A stretch of DNA of 48,515 nt from Planctomycetaceae bacterium (GTDB taxonomy: Bacteria > Planctomycetota > Planctomycetia > Planctomycetales > Planctomycetaceae), in assembly GCA_020850695.1 (NCBI GenBank), contig JADZEF010000013.1, forward strand, positions 1 to 48,515, in the 5' to 3' direction. This document shows positions 1 to 8,916 of the stretch, piece after piece; the first letter of the stretch is position 1; each line of letters opens with the position of its first letter. Made by a program: the position numbers and the translations under genes. The notes beneath the pieces are model-generated. The model had not been told where the DNA came from and searched no databases. It saw only the letters and a program-made list of their open reading frames with translations.

Positions 1-2
1 CT

Positions 3-147
3 CAGGTACCCCAACGGGGTTCCATCCGCACGGGCCAGATGCTCGTTATGGAACCCCGTTGGGGTACCTGATGAAATCGATGCCCCACCCAGCGTGCGCT
101 CGCCAGGCCTCGCGACGCTGGGCTATCTGATGAAACGCCTTCGGCGT
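3..147. repeat. Partial composite palindromic repeat (modules C, C', B', A')
   Basis: A perfect 22-bp inverted repeat (3-24 and 49-70) is built on the core ACCCCAACGGGGT. It is followed by a hairpin with arms CCCAGCGT/ACGCTGGG (88-95 and 115-122) and a short ACGCC/GGCGT hairpin (135-147). The same three hairpin types recur at 22937-23161 in the order A-B-C-C'-B'-A', so this looks like the right part of the same element, with its left part lying before base 1. It probably acts as a REP-like or non-autonomous mobile repeat. No function is visible in the sequence. Confidence 0.8.
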
Positions 148-315
148 AGTGAGGCTCGCCGCGTCTCTCAAGTCCACCACGACAGGCAATGCAGAGAGCC
201 GCTCCGACGCCCGAGCGAGGACGATCCTGGCGCGGACTTCCGATCACGGGGCGACCGGGCTACCTTCTGAGGGCGAATCCGATCTGTCGTCGTTCTCTCT
301 TCGCGAGCCGGCCCA

Positions 316-1116
316 ATGCGTCCCTGGATCCTGTCAGAAATCAACTACGCCTACGTCAAGGAGCATCCCTACGAAGTGGCCGTGCTTCCGATGGGCGCGA
401 CGGAGCCGCACAACCTCCACCTCCCCTACGGCACCGACACCTTCGAGGCCGAGGCGATCTCTAGCCGCGTCTGCGAGGCGGCGTTCCAGCGCGGCGCCCG
501 CGTCGTCATGCTGCCGCCGATTCCCTACGGCACCGAGACGAACCAGATGGAGTTCCCCCTCGCGATGAACGTCGACCCGTCGACGCTCGGGCGACTCATC
601 CGCAACCTGGTCGATTCGCTGGCCAAGCACCGCATTCTCAAGCTGGTCATTCTCAACAGCCATGGCGGGAACGATTTCAAGCCGTTGCTCCGCGAGCTGA
701 CAGGCAAGACGCCGGTGCAGCTCTTCCTCTGTGACTGGTTTCGCGGGGCGAGCGCCGACCTGCAGAAGGAACTGTTCCGCGAGCCGGGCGATCATGCGGG
801 GGCGATGGAGACGGCCCTCGGCCTTGCATTCTTTCCCGAGTTCGTCGCACGGGATCCGCGAACCGGCGCTCTGCTGGCCGATGAGGGAGCCACGCGGGAG
901 ACGCGGTTCGAGGCGGTCAATCGGGGCTGGGTTTCCATCACGCGGCCGTGGCATCTGCTCACGACGAATACCGGGGCGGGCAACCCGCACGAAGCGACGG
1001 CCGAGCAGGGCCGCCGACTGATGGAGAGACTCGTCGAGAGGTTGTCGTCCTTCCTGGTCGAACTGGCCGCCGCACCCGTCGATGAACAGTTTCCCTATGG
1101 AGTGCGCGAGTCGTAA
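316..1116 (+). CDS. Creatininase-family amidohydrolase
   Basis: This 266-residue protein belongs to the creatininase family, metal-dependent amidohydrolases that include creatininase, MftE and FAPy deformylase. Visible motifs are GATEPHNLHLPYGTD near residues 27-41, giving E30, H32 and D41 as likely metal ligands; NSHGGN with H116; and GDHAGAMET with H160 and E165. The usual family motif is E-Q-H-G-x-H, so the P31/N33 variant is mildly unusual. No signal peptide is seen, so it is probably cytoplasmic. The ATG at 316 starts directly before the conserved domain. It stands alone, with repeat DNA upstream and a large secreted protein gene downstream. The substrate cannot be told from sequence. 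A second family member lies at 19354-20154. Confidence 0.9.
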   Translation: MRPWILSEINYAYVKEHPYEVAVLPMGATEPHNLHLPYGTDTFEAEAISSRVCEAAFQRGARVVMLPPIPYGTETNQMEFPLAMNVDPSTLGRLIRNLVDSLAKHRILKLVILNSHGGNDFKPLLRELTGKTPVQLFLCDWFRGASADLQKELFREPGDHAGAMETALGLAFFPEFVARDPRTGALLADEGATRETRFEAVNRGWVSITRPWHLLTTNTGAGNPHEATAEQGRRLMERLVERLSSFLVELAAAPVDEQFPYGVRES

Positions 1117-1496
1117 AGACCGCACGCAACTCCGGCAAGTTCGCCACTTTCTGACGCGGGCTCGGGACCGCGTTGAGCGGCGACGACACGGTCGAACAAC
1201 CCGCACGACTGCCCTTCTGCGCGTCGCTCCACGTCTTTCGTCCAGGTGTCGCGCTTTGACCATTCGCGCTCGGTCGAAGCCGCTCAGTAGCATCGATGGC
1301 GCTCTTGAAGATTAATGGTCACTCTCGGGACGCTGCCCGGAACTCGTTCCATGAGGTGATCGGACACGAGGGTCGTCCGTGCATCGGACGCATCGCCCCC
1401 GCGCTTAGTCGCGGTCGCCGGTGAAGGAGGGAGCAACCGCTCCGTGGCAGGGAGTGCCGATTTCGATTCCCGCACCCGCATTCCCCCCGGACCGAT
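1117..1496. other. Intergenic stretch with no recognisable gene
   Basis: About 380 bases lie between the creatininase-family gene and the CARDB metallopeptidase gene. The short open frames here resemble no family and lack good ribosome sites. The region should hold the promoter of the downstream gene, but no convincing promoter or terminator was seen. Confidence 0.5.
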
Positions 1497-3746
1497 ATGA
1501 ACTGGCGATGCCTTTCCTCGCTGTTGTTCGGCACGAAGAAGCCCGCGCGACGCCACCGGAAGCGACCGTGCCAGGCCGCGGCGGTGGAAGCGCTGGAAAT
1601 CCGCAAACTCCTGACCGCCGACCTGCGGGCGGAGGTCGCCGATGCTCCGAACATTGCCTACAAAGGCTATGCGGTCCCCGTGACGACGCAGGTCGTCAAC
1701 GACGGAAATACGGCCAGCGGCGGATTCTATGTGAGATATTTCGCCAGCCTCGACACCACGATCGGCACGGGCGACACGCTGTTGAAGACGGTCTATCGGC
1801 CGAGCGTCGCCGCCGGTGGGAGGTCGGACTGGACCGAATCGGTCACGCTGCCGGCCAACCTGGCGGCGGGCGAATGGCACATCGGCTATCAGGTCGATCC
1901 TTTCAACTTTGTTCGCGAGTCGGACGAGACGAACAACGCCCTGGTGGCGGCCACGACGACGGTCTCGATTCCGCCGCCGGTTGACCTGCGGGCGGCTTCG
2001 GTCGGAATACCCTACCTGGCCATGGGGGGGAAGACTTACAACGTGGCGACGATCGTCGCCAACCAGGGAACGGGCGCCAGCGGCGCTTTCCAGATCTCGT
2101 ATTATCTCACCACCGACGGCACGATCGATGACAGCGACGTGCTGTTGAAGTCCGTGGCGGCGACGTCGATCGCCGCCCGGAGCCAGCGGTGGTGGTACGA
2201 ATCGATCACGCTCCCCTTCGAGACGGCGACCGGCAACTACCGGATCGCCATCGTCGTCGACCCGCTCGATTCCATTCTCGAGCCGCTGGAAAACAACAAC
2301 ACGTTTGTCACGTCCGCCTTCAGGATCACCGCTCCGCCGAAGATCGATCTGCAGGCGATCATCGAGAATGCCCCCGCCGAAGTGCTGCCGGGACAGAATG
2401 CGTTCATCCAGACCCGCGTCTCTAACAGTGAGGCGTCGCCAAGCGGGACTTATAAGCTCAACTACTATCTCAGCACCGACGACACGATCAGCACGTCGGA
2501 CTTTCTGCTGAAGTCGGTGACTCGCGCATCGCTGGCGGGCGGCGCGAGCCAGACGTGGACCGAGCAGATCGCTCTTCCCGCCAACCTCGCAAGCGGGACG
2601 TATCGGCTCGGCGTCATTGTCGACCCGGCGAACGCCATCCTGGAAACCGTCGAGGGGAACAACGTGGGCGGGACGGGCCTCCCGTTCGTCGTCCGGATTC
2701 CGGACAAAGCGGGACAGTTCAACATCGCGTTCAATTTTCGCGGACTGACCGAATCGCAGCAGGAGATCTTCCGCCAGGCGGCGGACCGCTGGTCGGAGAT
2801 CATCGTCGGAGACATCCCGGACCAGACTTATTACGGCGTCTTCATCGACGACGTGCAGATCAACGTCTCGGCGAAAGCGATCGACGGAGCGGGAAAAGTC
2901 CTGGGACAGTCGGGGCCGCAGCGATTCCGGTACGGGACCTCCCTTCCGTTGATCAGCGTGATGGAATTCGACACGGCGGACCTGGCGGCCATGGAGCGGG
3001 CCGGGACGCTCTACGACGTGATGATCCACGAGATCGCGCACGCCCTTGGACTGGGATCGATCTGGAAGCAGAAGGGGCTGCTGACCGGAGCCGGCGGTGC
3101 GGCGCCGCTGTTTACCGGCAAGCAGGCCGTCGCCGCCTACAACGAAATCTTCGGGACGAATGCGACGGGTGTGCCCGTCGAGGGGAACAAGTCTCCGGTG
3201 GGATCGCGCGACTCGCACTGGAGCGAAGCGGTCTTCACCAACGAGGTGTCGACGCCGTACCTCACCGGGTCGGTGCGCCCCATCAGTCGCGTGTCGGTCG
3301 CGTCGATGGCCGACATCGGCTACCGCGTCAACCTCGATGCGGCCGACTTTTACCTGCCGGCAGGGATCGCGGGATCCGTCGCCGGCGGAACGGGCTCTGG
3401 AAGCGGCAAGGCCGGCCTTCAACAAGGGACGGACGCTCGCTCGTCCGCATGGCTCGCGGCACCGGCAGGATTTGGACCTGCCACGCATGCGTTCGACCTG
3501 ACGTGGACCCACCCCATCCTCAACGGAACCGCGACCAGCCTCGTCAACAACGCCCTCGACACCGTGAAGTCGGTGGCGACGGCACCTGTTCCAAAGGACG
3601 TTGTGCAGACGATCGTCGATGTGCTCGACGCTCAGCGTCTGCGGAACAGCCAGGCCCCTTGGGGAAGTGACGCGTTGACGTCCGGCTTCGCGGGAGCCGA
3701 CGTTTGGACGGGCGGCCTCGCGACCACCGATGCCGAGGCGCTCTGA
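1497..3746 (+). CDS. Secreted CARDB-repeat protein with leishmanolysin-like zinc metallopeptidase domain
   Basis: This is a 749-residue surface or secreted protein. Near the N terminus is VEALEIRKLLTAD, a variant of the LEPR-XLL motif found at the start of many large planctomycete extracellular proteins. Three tandem CARDB-type beta-sandwich repeats follow (about residues 40-400). They share phrases such as 'YYLSTDDTI' and 'NNALV/NNTFV/NNVGG' and may serve in adhesion. The catalytic domain carries HEIAHALGLG (H511, E512, H515), a distal SHW with H574 as probable third zinc ligand, and a candidate Met-turn at M604 (SVASMADIGY). That arrangement fits leishmanolysin-type metzincins. The roughly 125 C-terminal residues are low in recognisable structure. 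The ATG at 1497 precedes a basic region rather than a classic Sec signal, as is usual for LEPR-XLL proteins. Its 3' end overlaps a convergent lipoprotein gene by 115 bases. Confidence 0.9.
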   Translation: MNWRCLSSLLFGTKKPARRHRKRPCQAAAVEALEIRKLLTADLRAEVADAPNIAYKGYAVPVTTQVVNDGNTASGGFYVRYFASLDTTIGTGDTLLKTVYRPSVAAGGRSDWTESVTLPANLAAGEWHIGYQVDPFNFVRESDETNNALVAATTTVSIPPPVDLRAASVGIPYLAMGGKTYNVATIVANQGTGASGAFQISYYLTTDGTIDDSDVLLKSVAATSIAARSQRWWYESITLPFETATGNYRIAIVVDPLDSILEPLENNNTFVTSAFRITAPPKIDLQAIIENAPAEVLPGQNAFIQTRVSNSEASPSGTYKLNYYLSTDDTISTSDFLLKSVTRASLAGGASQTWTEQIALPANLASGTYRLGVIVDPANAILETVEGNNVGGTGLPFVVRIPDKAGQFNIAFNFRGLTESQQEIFRQAADRWSEIIVGDIPDQTYYGVFIDDVQINVSAKAIDGAGKVLGQSGPQRFRYGTSLPLISVMEFDTADLAAMERAGTLYDVMIHEIAHALGLGSIWKQKGLLTGAGGAAPLFTGKQAVAAYNEIFGTNATGVPVEGNKSPVGSRDSHWSEAVFTNEVSTPYLTGSVRPISRVSVASMADIGYRVNLDAADFYLPAGIAGSVAGGTGSGSGKAGLQQGTDARSSAWLAAPAGFGPATHAFDLTWTHPILNGTATSLVNNALDTVKSVATAPVPKDVVQTIVDVLDAQRLRNSQAPWGSDALTSGFAGADVWTGGLATTDAEAL

Positions 3747-4222
3747 ATCGGGGCGGGCTTCGTGACCGATTCGACCGATCTCGGATGGTTTGCACCAGCC
3801 ATGGGAGGCGCCGGGGCCGGTCCCGGTGCCGGAGGCAAGGGTGGATCGGAGAGCACCGGAGCGGACGCGTCGGGTGGCGGCTGAAGCGCGGGGCTCGGAA
3901 GGACGGCCGGAGCCGCCAACGCCCTCGGGGCCGGCACACCGGCGGATTCCAGGAGTGGACCGCTGTCGCAGTCCCCAGGCATCGGTCCGACCGGCGACGG
4001 AACCGGTCCGAGGCCGTACGACCAGCGGATGGCATCGACCCGCGGCTGCCGGAGCGGCAGGTGGTCGAGCCGGTCGACGGCGAAGGCGCATTGGCCGTAG
4101 GTGTTCCAATTCGCCCACGTCCGGCAGACCGAGCGCGGACCGACAAAGACGCACCCCGGCAGACTCGACAGCACGAAAAGCGCTGCGAGCATCCGAATCG
4201 AGTTGCTTCGCGCGCGGCGCAT
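3632..4222 (-). CDS. Proline-rich lipoprotein of unknown function
   Basis: The 196-residue translation begins with a basic n-region, a hydrophobic stretch and a lipobox ending LSSLPGC (C24), so it is a predicted lipoprotein. A short Cys/Trp/Tyr-containing part follows (residues 25-75). After that comes a long Pro/Ala/Ser-rich tail that is probably disordered or spans the periplasm. No known domain is recognised. Its 3' end overlaps the convergent metallopeptidase gene by 115 bases, which lowers confidence. The lipoprotein signal is nevertheless too well formed to be a likely antisense shadow, and the first 476 bases lie outside the other gene. An alternative is a shorter real gene or a chance frame. 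Confidence 0.55.
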   Translation of the reverse strand: MRRARSNSIRMLAALFVLSSLPGCVFVGPRSVCRTWANWNTYGQCAFAVDRLDHLPLRQPRVDAIRWSYGLGPVPSPVGPMPGDCDSGPLLESAGVPAPRALAAPAVLPSPALQPPPDASAPVLSDPPLPPAPGPAPAPPMAGANHPRSVESVTKPAPIQSASASVVARPPVQTSAPAKPDVNASLPQGAWLFRRR

Positions 4223-4700
4223 GCAATCGCTCGACGTTCCGGGACGGGACCTCTGTCATTCCTTCGACCGCGCTGAGCAGAGCGTTGCAATCGAAACGTC
4301 CTGCACCCTGCGCTTCGACCGCTCCGTCCCGCAGCCCCTTCGCATCTTTCCCATCTTTGGGGAAGAATGCTTGCTCTCATTCCATTGCGGCAGAATGCAG
4401 ACCTTCGCCACGAAGTCGCGAATGCGGTGCCTGGCCGCGCTCTCGATGATGAAATGGAGTCGCGTCTTCGTGGCTTGCGGACGTGACGCCGACTTCGGAA
4501 CACTCACCGGGAGATGCAGACGCGCAACCCCCGCCCAAACTTCCTCTGAAGGTCTTTCCACTCGTGGAGAACGGCCGGACATCTGACGCTCTGGGCTCGT
4601 CAACGGAAGATCCTGTCAACTCCGGCCTGCCGGCCGAGGTCGGTCGAATTGGCCGTGGGATTCCTGCGTCGAGCGCTATTCACTTGGGGAGCCTGGCGAA
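4223..4700. other. Intergenic region upstream of the sigma-factor operon
   Basis: About 480 bases lie between the divergently placed lipoprotein and ECF sigma genes. Several overlapping frames exist on both strands, but none shows a motif, signal peptide or good ribosome site. Both flanking genes need promoters here. I could not pick a convincing -35/-10 pair. Confidence 0.45.
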
Positions 4701-5243
4701 ATGACAAACCCGGATGAAACTGAAACTGCCGACCCTGCCGAAGAGGTGGTCCGTTCGATCGCCCAGGCTCAGCGGCGGCTTTTCGCTTTCATCCTGACAT
4801 TGGTCCGGCGTGCGGGGGATGCGGAAGACATTCTGCAGGAGACGAACGTCGTTTTGTGGCGGAAACGTGAGACGTTCCGGCCGGGAAGCGATTTCTACGC
4901 CTGGGCGTTCGAGATTGCGCGGTGGCAGTTTCTGGCCTGGCGAAGCCGGCAGAATCGTCAGGGAAGTCCGCTGGATGCCGCGCTGCTGTGCGAGATCGCG
5001 GAGGTCGCGGCCGTCGAGTCGGAACAGTACGGCCGGCGCGAAGCGGCGCTGCGCGACTGTCTCCAGAAGCTGCCGGCCCCGCAACGGCAACTGATTCTGC
5101 GGCGGTATCAGCCTCAGGCCGCGGTCAATTCTCTTGCGGAGGAACTGGGAAAGTCGGCGAAGGCGGTGTCGGAGTCGCTGCGGCGGATTCGTGAGACCTT
5201 GCGGCAGTGCATCGAGCGCACGCTGGCCACGGAGGGCACGTGA
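4701..5243 (+). CDS. ECF-type RNA polymerase sigma factor
   Basis: This 180-residue sigma-70 family protein contains region 2 (about residues 22-85: RRLFAFILTLVRR, DAEDILQETNVVLWRKR, YAWAFEIARWQ) and region 4 (about 118-175: LRDCLQKLPAPQRQLILRRY, then a helix-turn-helix around VNSLAEELGKSAKAVSESL). It resembles the Rhodopirellula/Verrucomicrobium subfamily of ECF sigma factors. Its role should be to direct RNA polymerase to a small regulon, probably including its own operon. GGGGAG precedes the ATG at a suitable distance. The stop codon overlaps the next start (TGATG), so it is translationally coupled to the FecR-domain protein, the obvious candidate for its anti-sigma regulator. Confidence 0.93.
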   Translation: MTNPDETETADPAEEVVRSIAQAQRRLFAFILTLVRRAGDAEDILQETNVVLWRKRETFRPGSDFYAWAFEIARWQFLAWRSRQNRQGSPLDAALLCEIAEVAAVESEQYGRREAALRDCLQKLPAPQRQLILRRYQPQAAVNSLAEELGKSAKAVSESLRRIRETLRQCIERTLATEGT

Positions 5244-6646
5244 TGAGTGGAACCGCGCCTCGTGACGCTGATGAACGGTCGGTGCTGCTCAACGCGATGG
5301 CGGAGGAGTCGCTGACGGCCGATCAGGAACGTCGGCTGAACGATCTTCTCCGCACGGACGCCGGATTCCGTCGCGAATATGTCCTGTTCTGCGAGCTGCT
5401 GGCACAGCTGTCGTGGGAGACCGCGGCGGTGCGGGTGGGTGCGGTCGCACCGAGGAATGACGGCGCGGACCTCGGCGGTCCAAAGCCGCCGACGGCGCCG
5501 CCGGCCACTTCGGCGCACCGTCCTTCGCGGGGGCGAATTGCAGCGCTGGCAGCTTCGGTGATGGCGGTTGTCCTCGTGGTGGCCTGGTATGGCGTGATGC
5601 GATGGGAGGCGTCGTCACTCGGGACGATCTCCGGGATTGCGGGGCGTGTCGAAGTGGTGCGCGGGGACCAGCCTGCCATCGTTCTGGGGGCGGATGACAT
5701 TGAGCACGGACCGTGGCCGTTGAAAGCGGACGATGCGATCCGGACGGATGGGAGCGGTACGGCAATGTTGCGGCTCGCCGACGGCACCGAAGTGCGTGTG
5801 GGATCGGACGCCGAGGTGGTTCTCTCCCATCGATCGGCCGCGCGGGTCACGCTGTGGAAGGGAACGCTCCGGGCGTCGGTCGCCCCTCAATCGGCACGAC
5901 GTCCGATGACCTTCACGACGCCGCACGCCGACGTCCGGGTGCTGGGGACAGAGCTGGAGTTGCTGGCTTACGGGACAAGGACGGAAGTGGCTGTGACGGA
6001 GGGGCGGGTTCGCGTTGTGCGGACGACGGACCGTGCAGAGGCGGAGGTGGCGGCCGGGGAGTTCGTGTCGGTGAAGGACTCCGGGCCGTTGTCTGTCATT
6101 CACTGGCCGCGGCCGCCGGACGTGTGGGACGAGGACTTCGAAGAGCTTCCTGCGGGATGGACCGGCCGGCTGGTTCGCGAAGGGCTTCCGCAGGGCTCGC
6201 GGGGCGCGTTGAAGGGGGTCGCCGTGAACGATGCCCGCGGACGGAACACGGTCGCCGAATCGCCGACCCGGCCGCAGGGGTTATTCGCCTGGCACGACGA
6301 CAGCGTCCTGCACGTCACGTTCCGAGTGCAGCCGCCGGCCTGGTTTCATATCTACCTCGTCACCAGGACCTATCCACAGAACGAATCTCCCTTCGCATGG
6401 TGCCTCATCGATCCGCGACTGTGGCAGGCGCAGCCGGGCGAATGGCGGACCGTACACATTCCCCTGGCGGATTTTCGTCCCCTCGGCTTCGAGCCGGAGC
6501 GGCCGTCGCTCGGACGAATTCCGATCGGCCTCAGCGTCGTCGGACCGGGCGATCTTCCGGGAATCGAGATCGACAGCCTTCGCGTCGACCGGAGCGAATT
6601 GCCGCCGGACAGCGAGCATGAAACTTCGGGAGGCAACCCGCCATGA
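5243..6646 (+). CDS. FecR-domain transmembrane protein, probable anti-sigma regulator
   Basis: This 467-residue protein has three parts. Residues 1-60 form a cytoplasmic segment (LLNAMAEESLTADQERRLNDLL..D..FRREYV) of the type that precedes FecR domains in planctomycete sigma/anti-sigma pairs. One membrane helix lies at about 98-120. A periplasmic FecR domain follows at about 128-270 (ISGIAGRVEV, DAIRTDGSGTAMLRLADGTEV, PHADVRVLGTEL). The C-terminal 190 residues look like a beta-sandwich ligand-binding domain (WDEDFEELPAGW to IEIDSLRVDRSEL) that I cannot assign. I chose the ATG at 5243 because GGAGGG precedes it and it overlaps the sigma stop by one base. A longer in-frame start at 5207 is less likely. 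Known FecR proteins transmit surface signals to ECF sigma factors; no TonB receptor gene is nearby. Confidence 0.88.
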   Translation: MSGTAPRDADERSVLLNAMAEESLTADQERRLNDLLRTDAGFRREYVLFCELLAQLSWETAAVRVGAVAPRNDGADLGGPKPPTAPPATSAHRPSRGRIAALAASVMAVVLVVAWYGVMRWEASSLGTISGIAGRVEVVRGDQPAIVLGADDIEHGPWPLKADDAIRTDGSGTAMLRLADGTEVRVGSDAEVVLSHRSAARVTLWKGTLRASVAPQSARRPMTFTTPHADVRVLGTELELLAYGTRTEVAVTEGRVRVVRTTDRAEAEVAAGEFVSVKDSGPLSVIHWPRPPDVWDEDFEELPAGWTGRLVREGLPQGSRGALKGVAVNDARGRNTVAESPTRPQGLFAWHDDSVLHVTFRVQPPAWFHIYLVTRTYPQNESPFAWCLIDPRLWQAQPGEWRTVHIPLADFRPLGFEPERPSLGRIPIGLSVVGPGDLPGIEIDSLRVDRSELPPDSEHETSGGNPP

Positions 6647-8916
6647 GTCCGTCATCACCACGCGCGATGCGAGTGGCCGCACTGGCATTCCTACTGTCGA
6701 TCGGGGCGTTTTCCGGGTGTGAGCGGGCGGGGTCGAATCCGTCGGCAACGCCTGACGGCGCCGCCGATGCGGGCGGAGCACAAGTGGAGAAGTCCGGCAC
6801 TTCGCCAACCCACGCAGACTCGTCGCTCCCTGCGGCGGCTCCCGCCGCGACTTCGGGAAATGGTTCGCCGCGAGTTCCTGCGGGGACCGCGGGCCAGACG
6901 AAGCCACCCGTCGCTCTTCCGCCGAAGGGGGACTATCGAAGCAAGCCGCCGACTTCGTCATCAACGTCGTCATCGGCGTTTTTCGCTGGATCAGGGCATT
7001 ACAACGGACATCATGAGGTCATCGCTCGAGAGCAGCCGGAGTTGCCGACGCGGTTGGACCGAGGAACGACGGTCTCGGTTCAGTCTCTGGCGGGCTCTCG
7101 GTTTGCTGAGAGGGGCGAACAGCTGATTTCGCTCCAGAATCCTCAGACGATCGTTGTGTCGGCGACGGCCACCGGCGTTGTTCACCGTCGAATCGTGCGA
7201 ACGGCCGCGGAGGGATCGCCGGCCTCGACGGTCACCGCGCTTTGTGCGAATGAAGAGACGTTGGCTTGCGGGACCAGTGCCGGGACGGTCGAGATCTACA
7301 AGCCGGGGGCGGCTTCGGCCGAGATCGTTTCTCTTGGCGAGACGGTGGTCCAGGCCATCGCAATGCCCCCCCGAGGGGAAGTCGTTCTCGCGGGCGATGC
7401 GGAAGGTTCGCTCTTCTGGATTGAGCGGAGCCGCGCGTCGTTGAAAGGACAGAAGAAGCAGGGCGGGCCGATCCACGCCATTGCGGTCTCTCCCGATGGT
7501 CGGCTGGCGGCGACGGTGGACAATGAGCAGACGGTCAGGATCTGGGATATCGCCGGTCAGACGTTGCAGCAGACGCTGGGCGGCCACGAGTCTTGGGTCG
7601 GGGCGGTCGCCTTCAGTCCGGATGGACAATCGCTCCTCAGCGGCGATGCGCGGGGCGAACTGGTTCGATGGGATGTGACGACCGGGAAGAAGATCGCGTC
7701 GTATGAGTTCCGCCGCGGCCTCGTCCGAACATCCGGCTCCCCTGTCCTCGAAGAAACCGGGGCAGGAGGTTCCGCGAACGATGCCGCGAACATCCCGCGG
7801 GTTGGCGGAATCACGGCCCTCGCGTTTCGGCGCGACCAGAAGGTGGCAGCGGCCGGGACATCGAGCGGTTACACGCAGACGTTCGATCTGGAGCGCGGCG
7901 CCGAGTTGTCGCCCGTGTTTCACCGTTCGCCCGTCATCGACCTGGCCTTCGCCGAGGATGGCGCGTCGCTTCTGGTCGCGACGCAGTCGGGAGAGGCGAC
8001 GCGCTGGTGGAGTGCGCCGGATCCTCCCCGGCTGCTGGAGGGACACCAGGGAAGTGTGCGGTTTGCGGCGCTGGATTCGACAGGGCGGCGCGGGGTGACT
8101 GCCGGCGTCGATCGGCAACTGCGGGTATGGGACGTCGAGCAGGGACTGCTGGTGCAATCGCTCGACAGCGGCGGCGAAGCGATAACCGCCGGGGCGTTAT
8201 CGACCGATGGGACGCGGGCCGTCACGGGCGGGTACGGTTCCGGCATCACGCTTTGGGATCTGTCCGAGATGAAGTCGCTCGGCAAACGGTTTGGGCACAA
8301 GAAGCGGGTCTGGTGGTTCGATTTCGCCCCGGATGGATCGCGGTTCGCGTCCGGCTCGGACGATCAGACGGTGAAGGTCTGGGACTTCGCATCGCAGCGG
8401 CTGATCCGGACGATTGAGCATGACGCGCCGGTCCGCTTCGTCCGGTTTTCCCCGGAAGGGGCGAGACTGGCGACAAGCACGCTCGATCCGCGCGGTTGGC
8501 AGTTCCCCGCACGGCTCCAGGTCTGGAATGCGGAAACCGGAAAACTGCTTGTCGAGTTGCGCGGGCACCGTGCGGCGGTCAACGCGGCCGTCTTCAGTCC
8601 CGACGGGAGCGAGCTGACGTCGTGCGGGGCGGACGGCCAGGTGTGCCGGTGGAAGGTGGCGACGGGGGAATGGCTGCAGGACGACTCGCGCCCGCACGGC
8701 CTGTCGCATGCCGGACTGATCGGCGGCGAGTTCCTCGTGATGCGGCGGTTCAACACGGGCGTTTTCGTCGATCGTCCGGGAACATTGCAGCGGTTGCTGG
8801 CATTCGATGTCCCGACGCGTTCGATCGGGGACCTGCACGTTGCGACGCGCGGCCATCGCATCATTGCGGGGACCGAGGAAGGGACCGTCTACGTCTGGAG
8901 TCTCCGCCATGAGTAA
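6643..8916 (+). CDS. WD40-repeat lipoprotein
   Basis: The 757-residue translation starts with a hydrophobic segment and a lipobox ending IGAFSGC (C26). A Pro/Ser/Thr-rich linker reaches to about residue 130. The rest is a string of WD40-type blades, with repeats such as GGHESWVGAVAFSPDG, TVRIWDI, RQLRVWDV, QTVKVWDF and GHRAAVNAAVFSPDG. There are at least ten recognisable blades, enough for one large or two beta-propellers. It is most likely an envelope-anchored scaffold for protein contacts. Its ATG overlaps the FecR-gene stop by four bases (ATGA), so the genes are coupled. The last 8 bases overlap the DUF1559 gene. The partners are unknown; the flanking pseudopilin and FecR proteins are the first candidates. 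Confidence 0.93.
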   Translation: MSPSSPRAMRVAALAFLLSIGAFSGCERAGSNPSATPDGAADAGGAQVEKSGTSPTHADSSLPAAAPAATSGNGSPRVPAGTAGQTKPPVALPPKGDYRSKPPTSSSTSSSAFFAGSGHYNGHHEVIAREQPELPTRLDRGTTVSVQSLAGSRFAERGEQLISLQNPQTIVVSATATGVVHRRIVRTAAEGSPASTVTALCANEETLACGTSAGTVEIYKPGAASAEIVSLGETVVQAIAMPPRGEVVLAGDAEGSLFWIERSRASLKGQKKQGGPIHAIAVSPDGRLAATVDNEQTVRIWDIAGQTLQQTLGGHESWVGAVAFSPDGQSLLSGDARGELVRWDVTTGKKIASYEFRRGLVRTSGSPVLEETGAGGSANDAANIPRVGGITALAFRRDQKVAAAGTSSGYTQTFDLERGAELSPVFHRSPVIDLAFAEDGASLLVATQSGEATRWWSAPDPPRLLEGHQGSVRFAALDSTGRRGVTAGVDRQLRVWDVEQGLLVQSLDSGGEAITAGALSTDGTRAVTGGYGSGITLWDLSEMKSLGKRFGHKKRVWWFDFAPDGSRFASGSDDQTVKVWDFASQRLIRTIEHDAPVRFVRFSPEGARLATSTLDPRGWQFPARLQVWNAETGKLLVELRGHRAAVNAAVFSPDGSELTSCGADGQVCRWKVATGEWLQDDSRPHGLSHAGLIGGEFLVMRRFNTGVFVDRPGTLQRLLAFDVPTRSIGDLHVATRGHRIIAGTEEGTVYVWSLRHE

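Noticed and set aside
1284..4259. Long minus-strand open frame (about 990 codons) opposite the CARDB metallopeptidase
   Set aside because: Arg-rich translation with no motif. It is an antisense shadow of a gene with clear domains and GC-rich codon bias.
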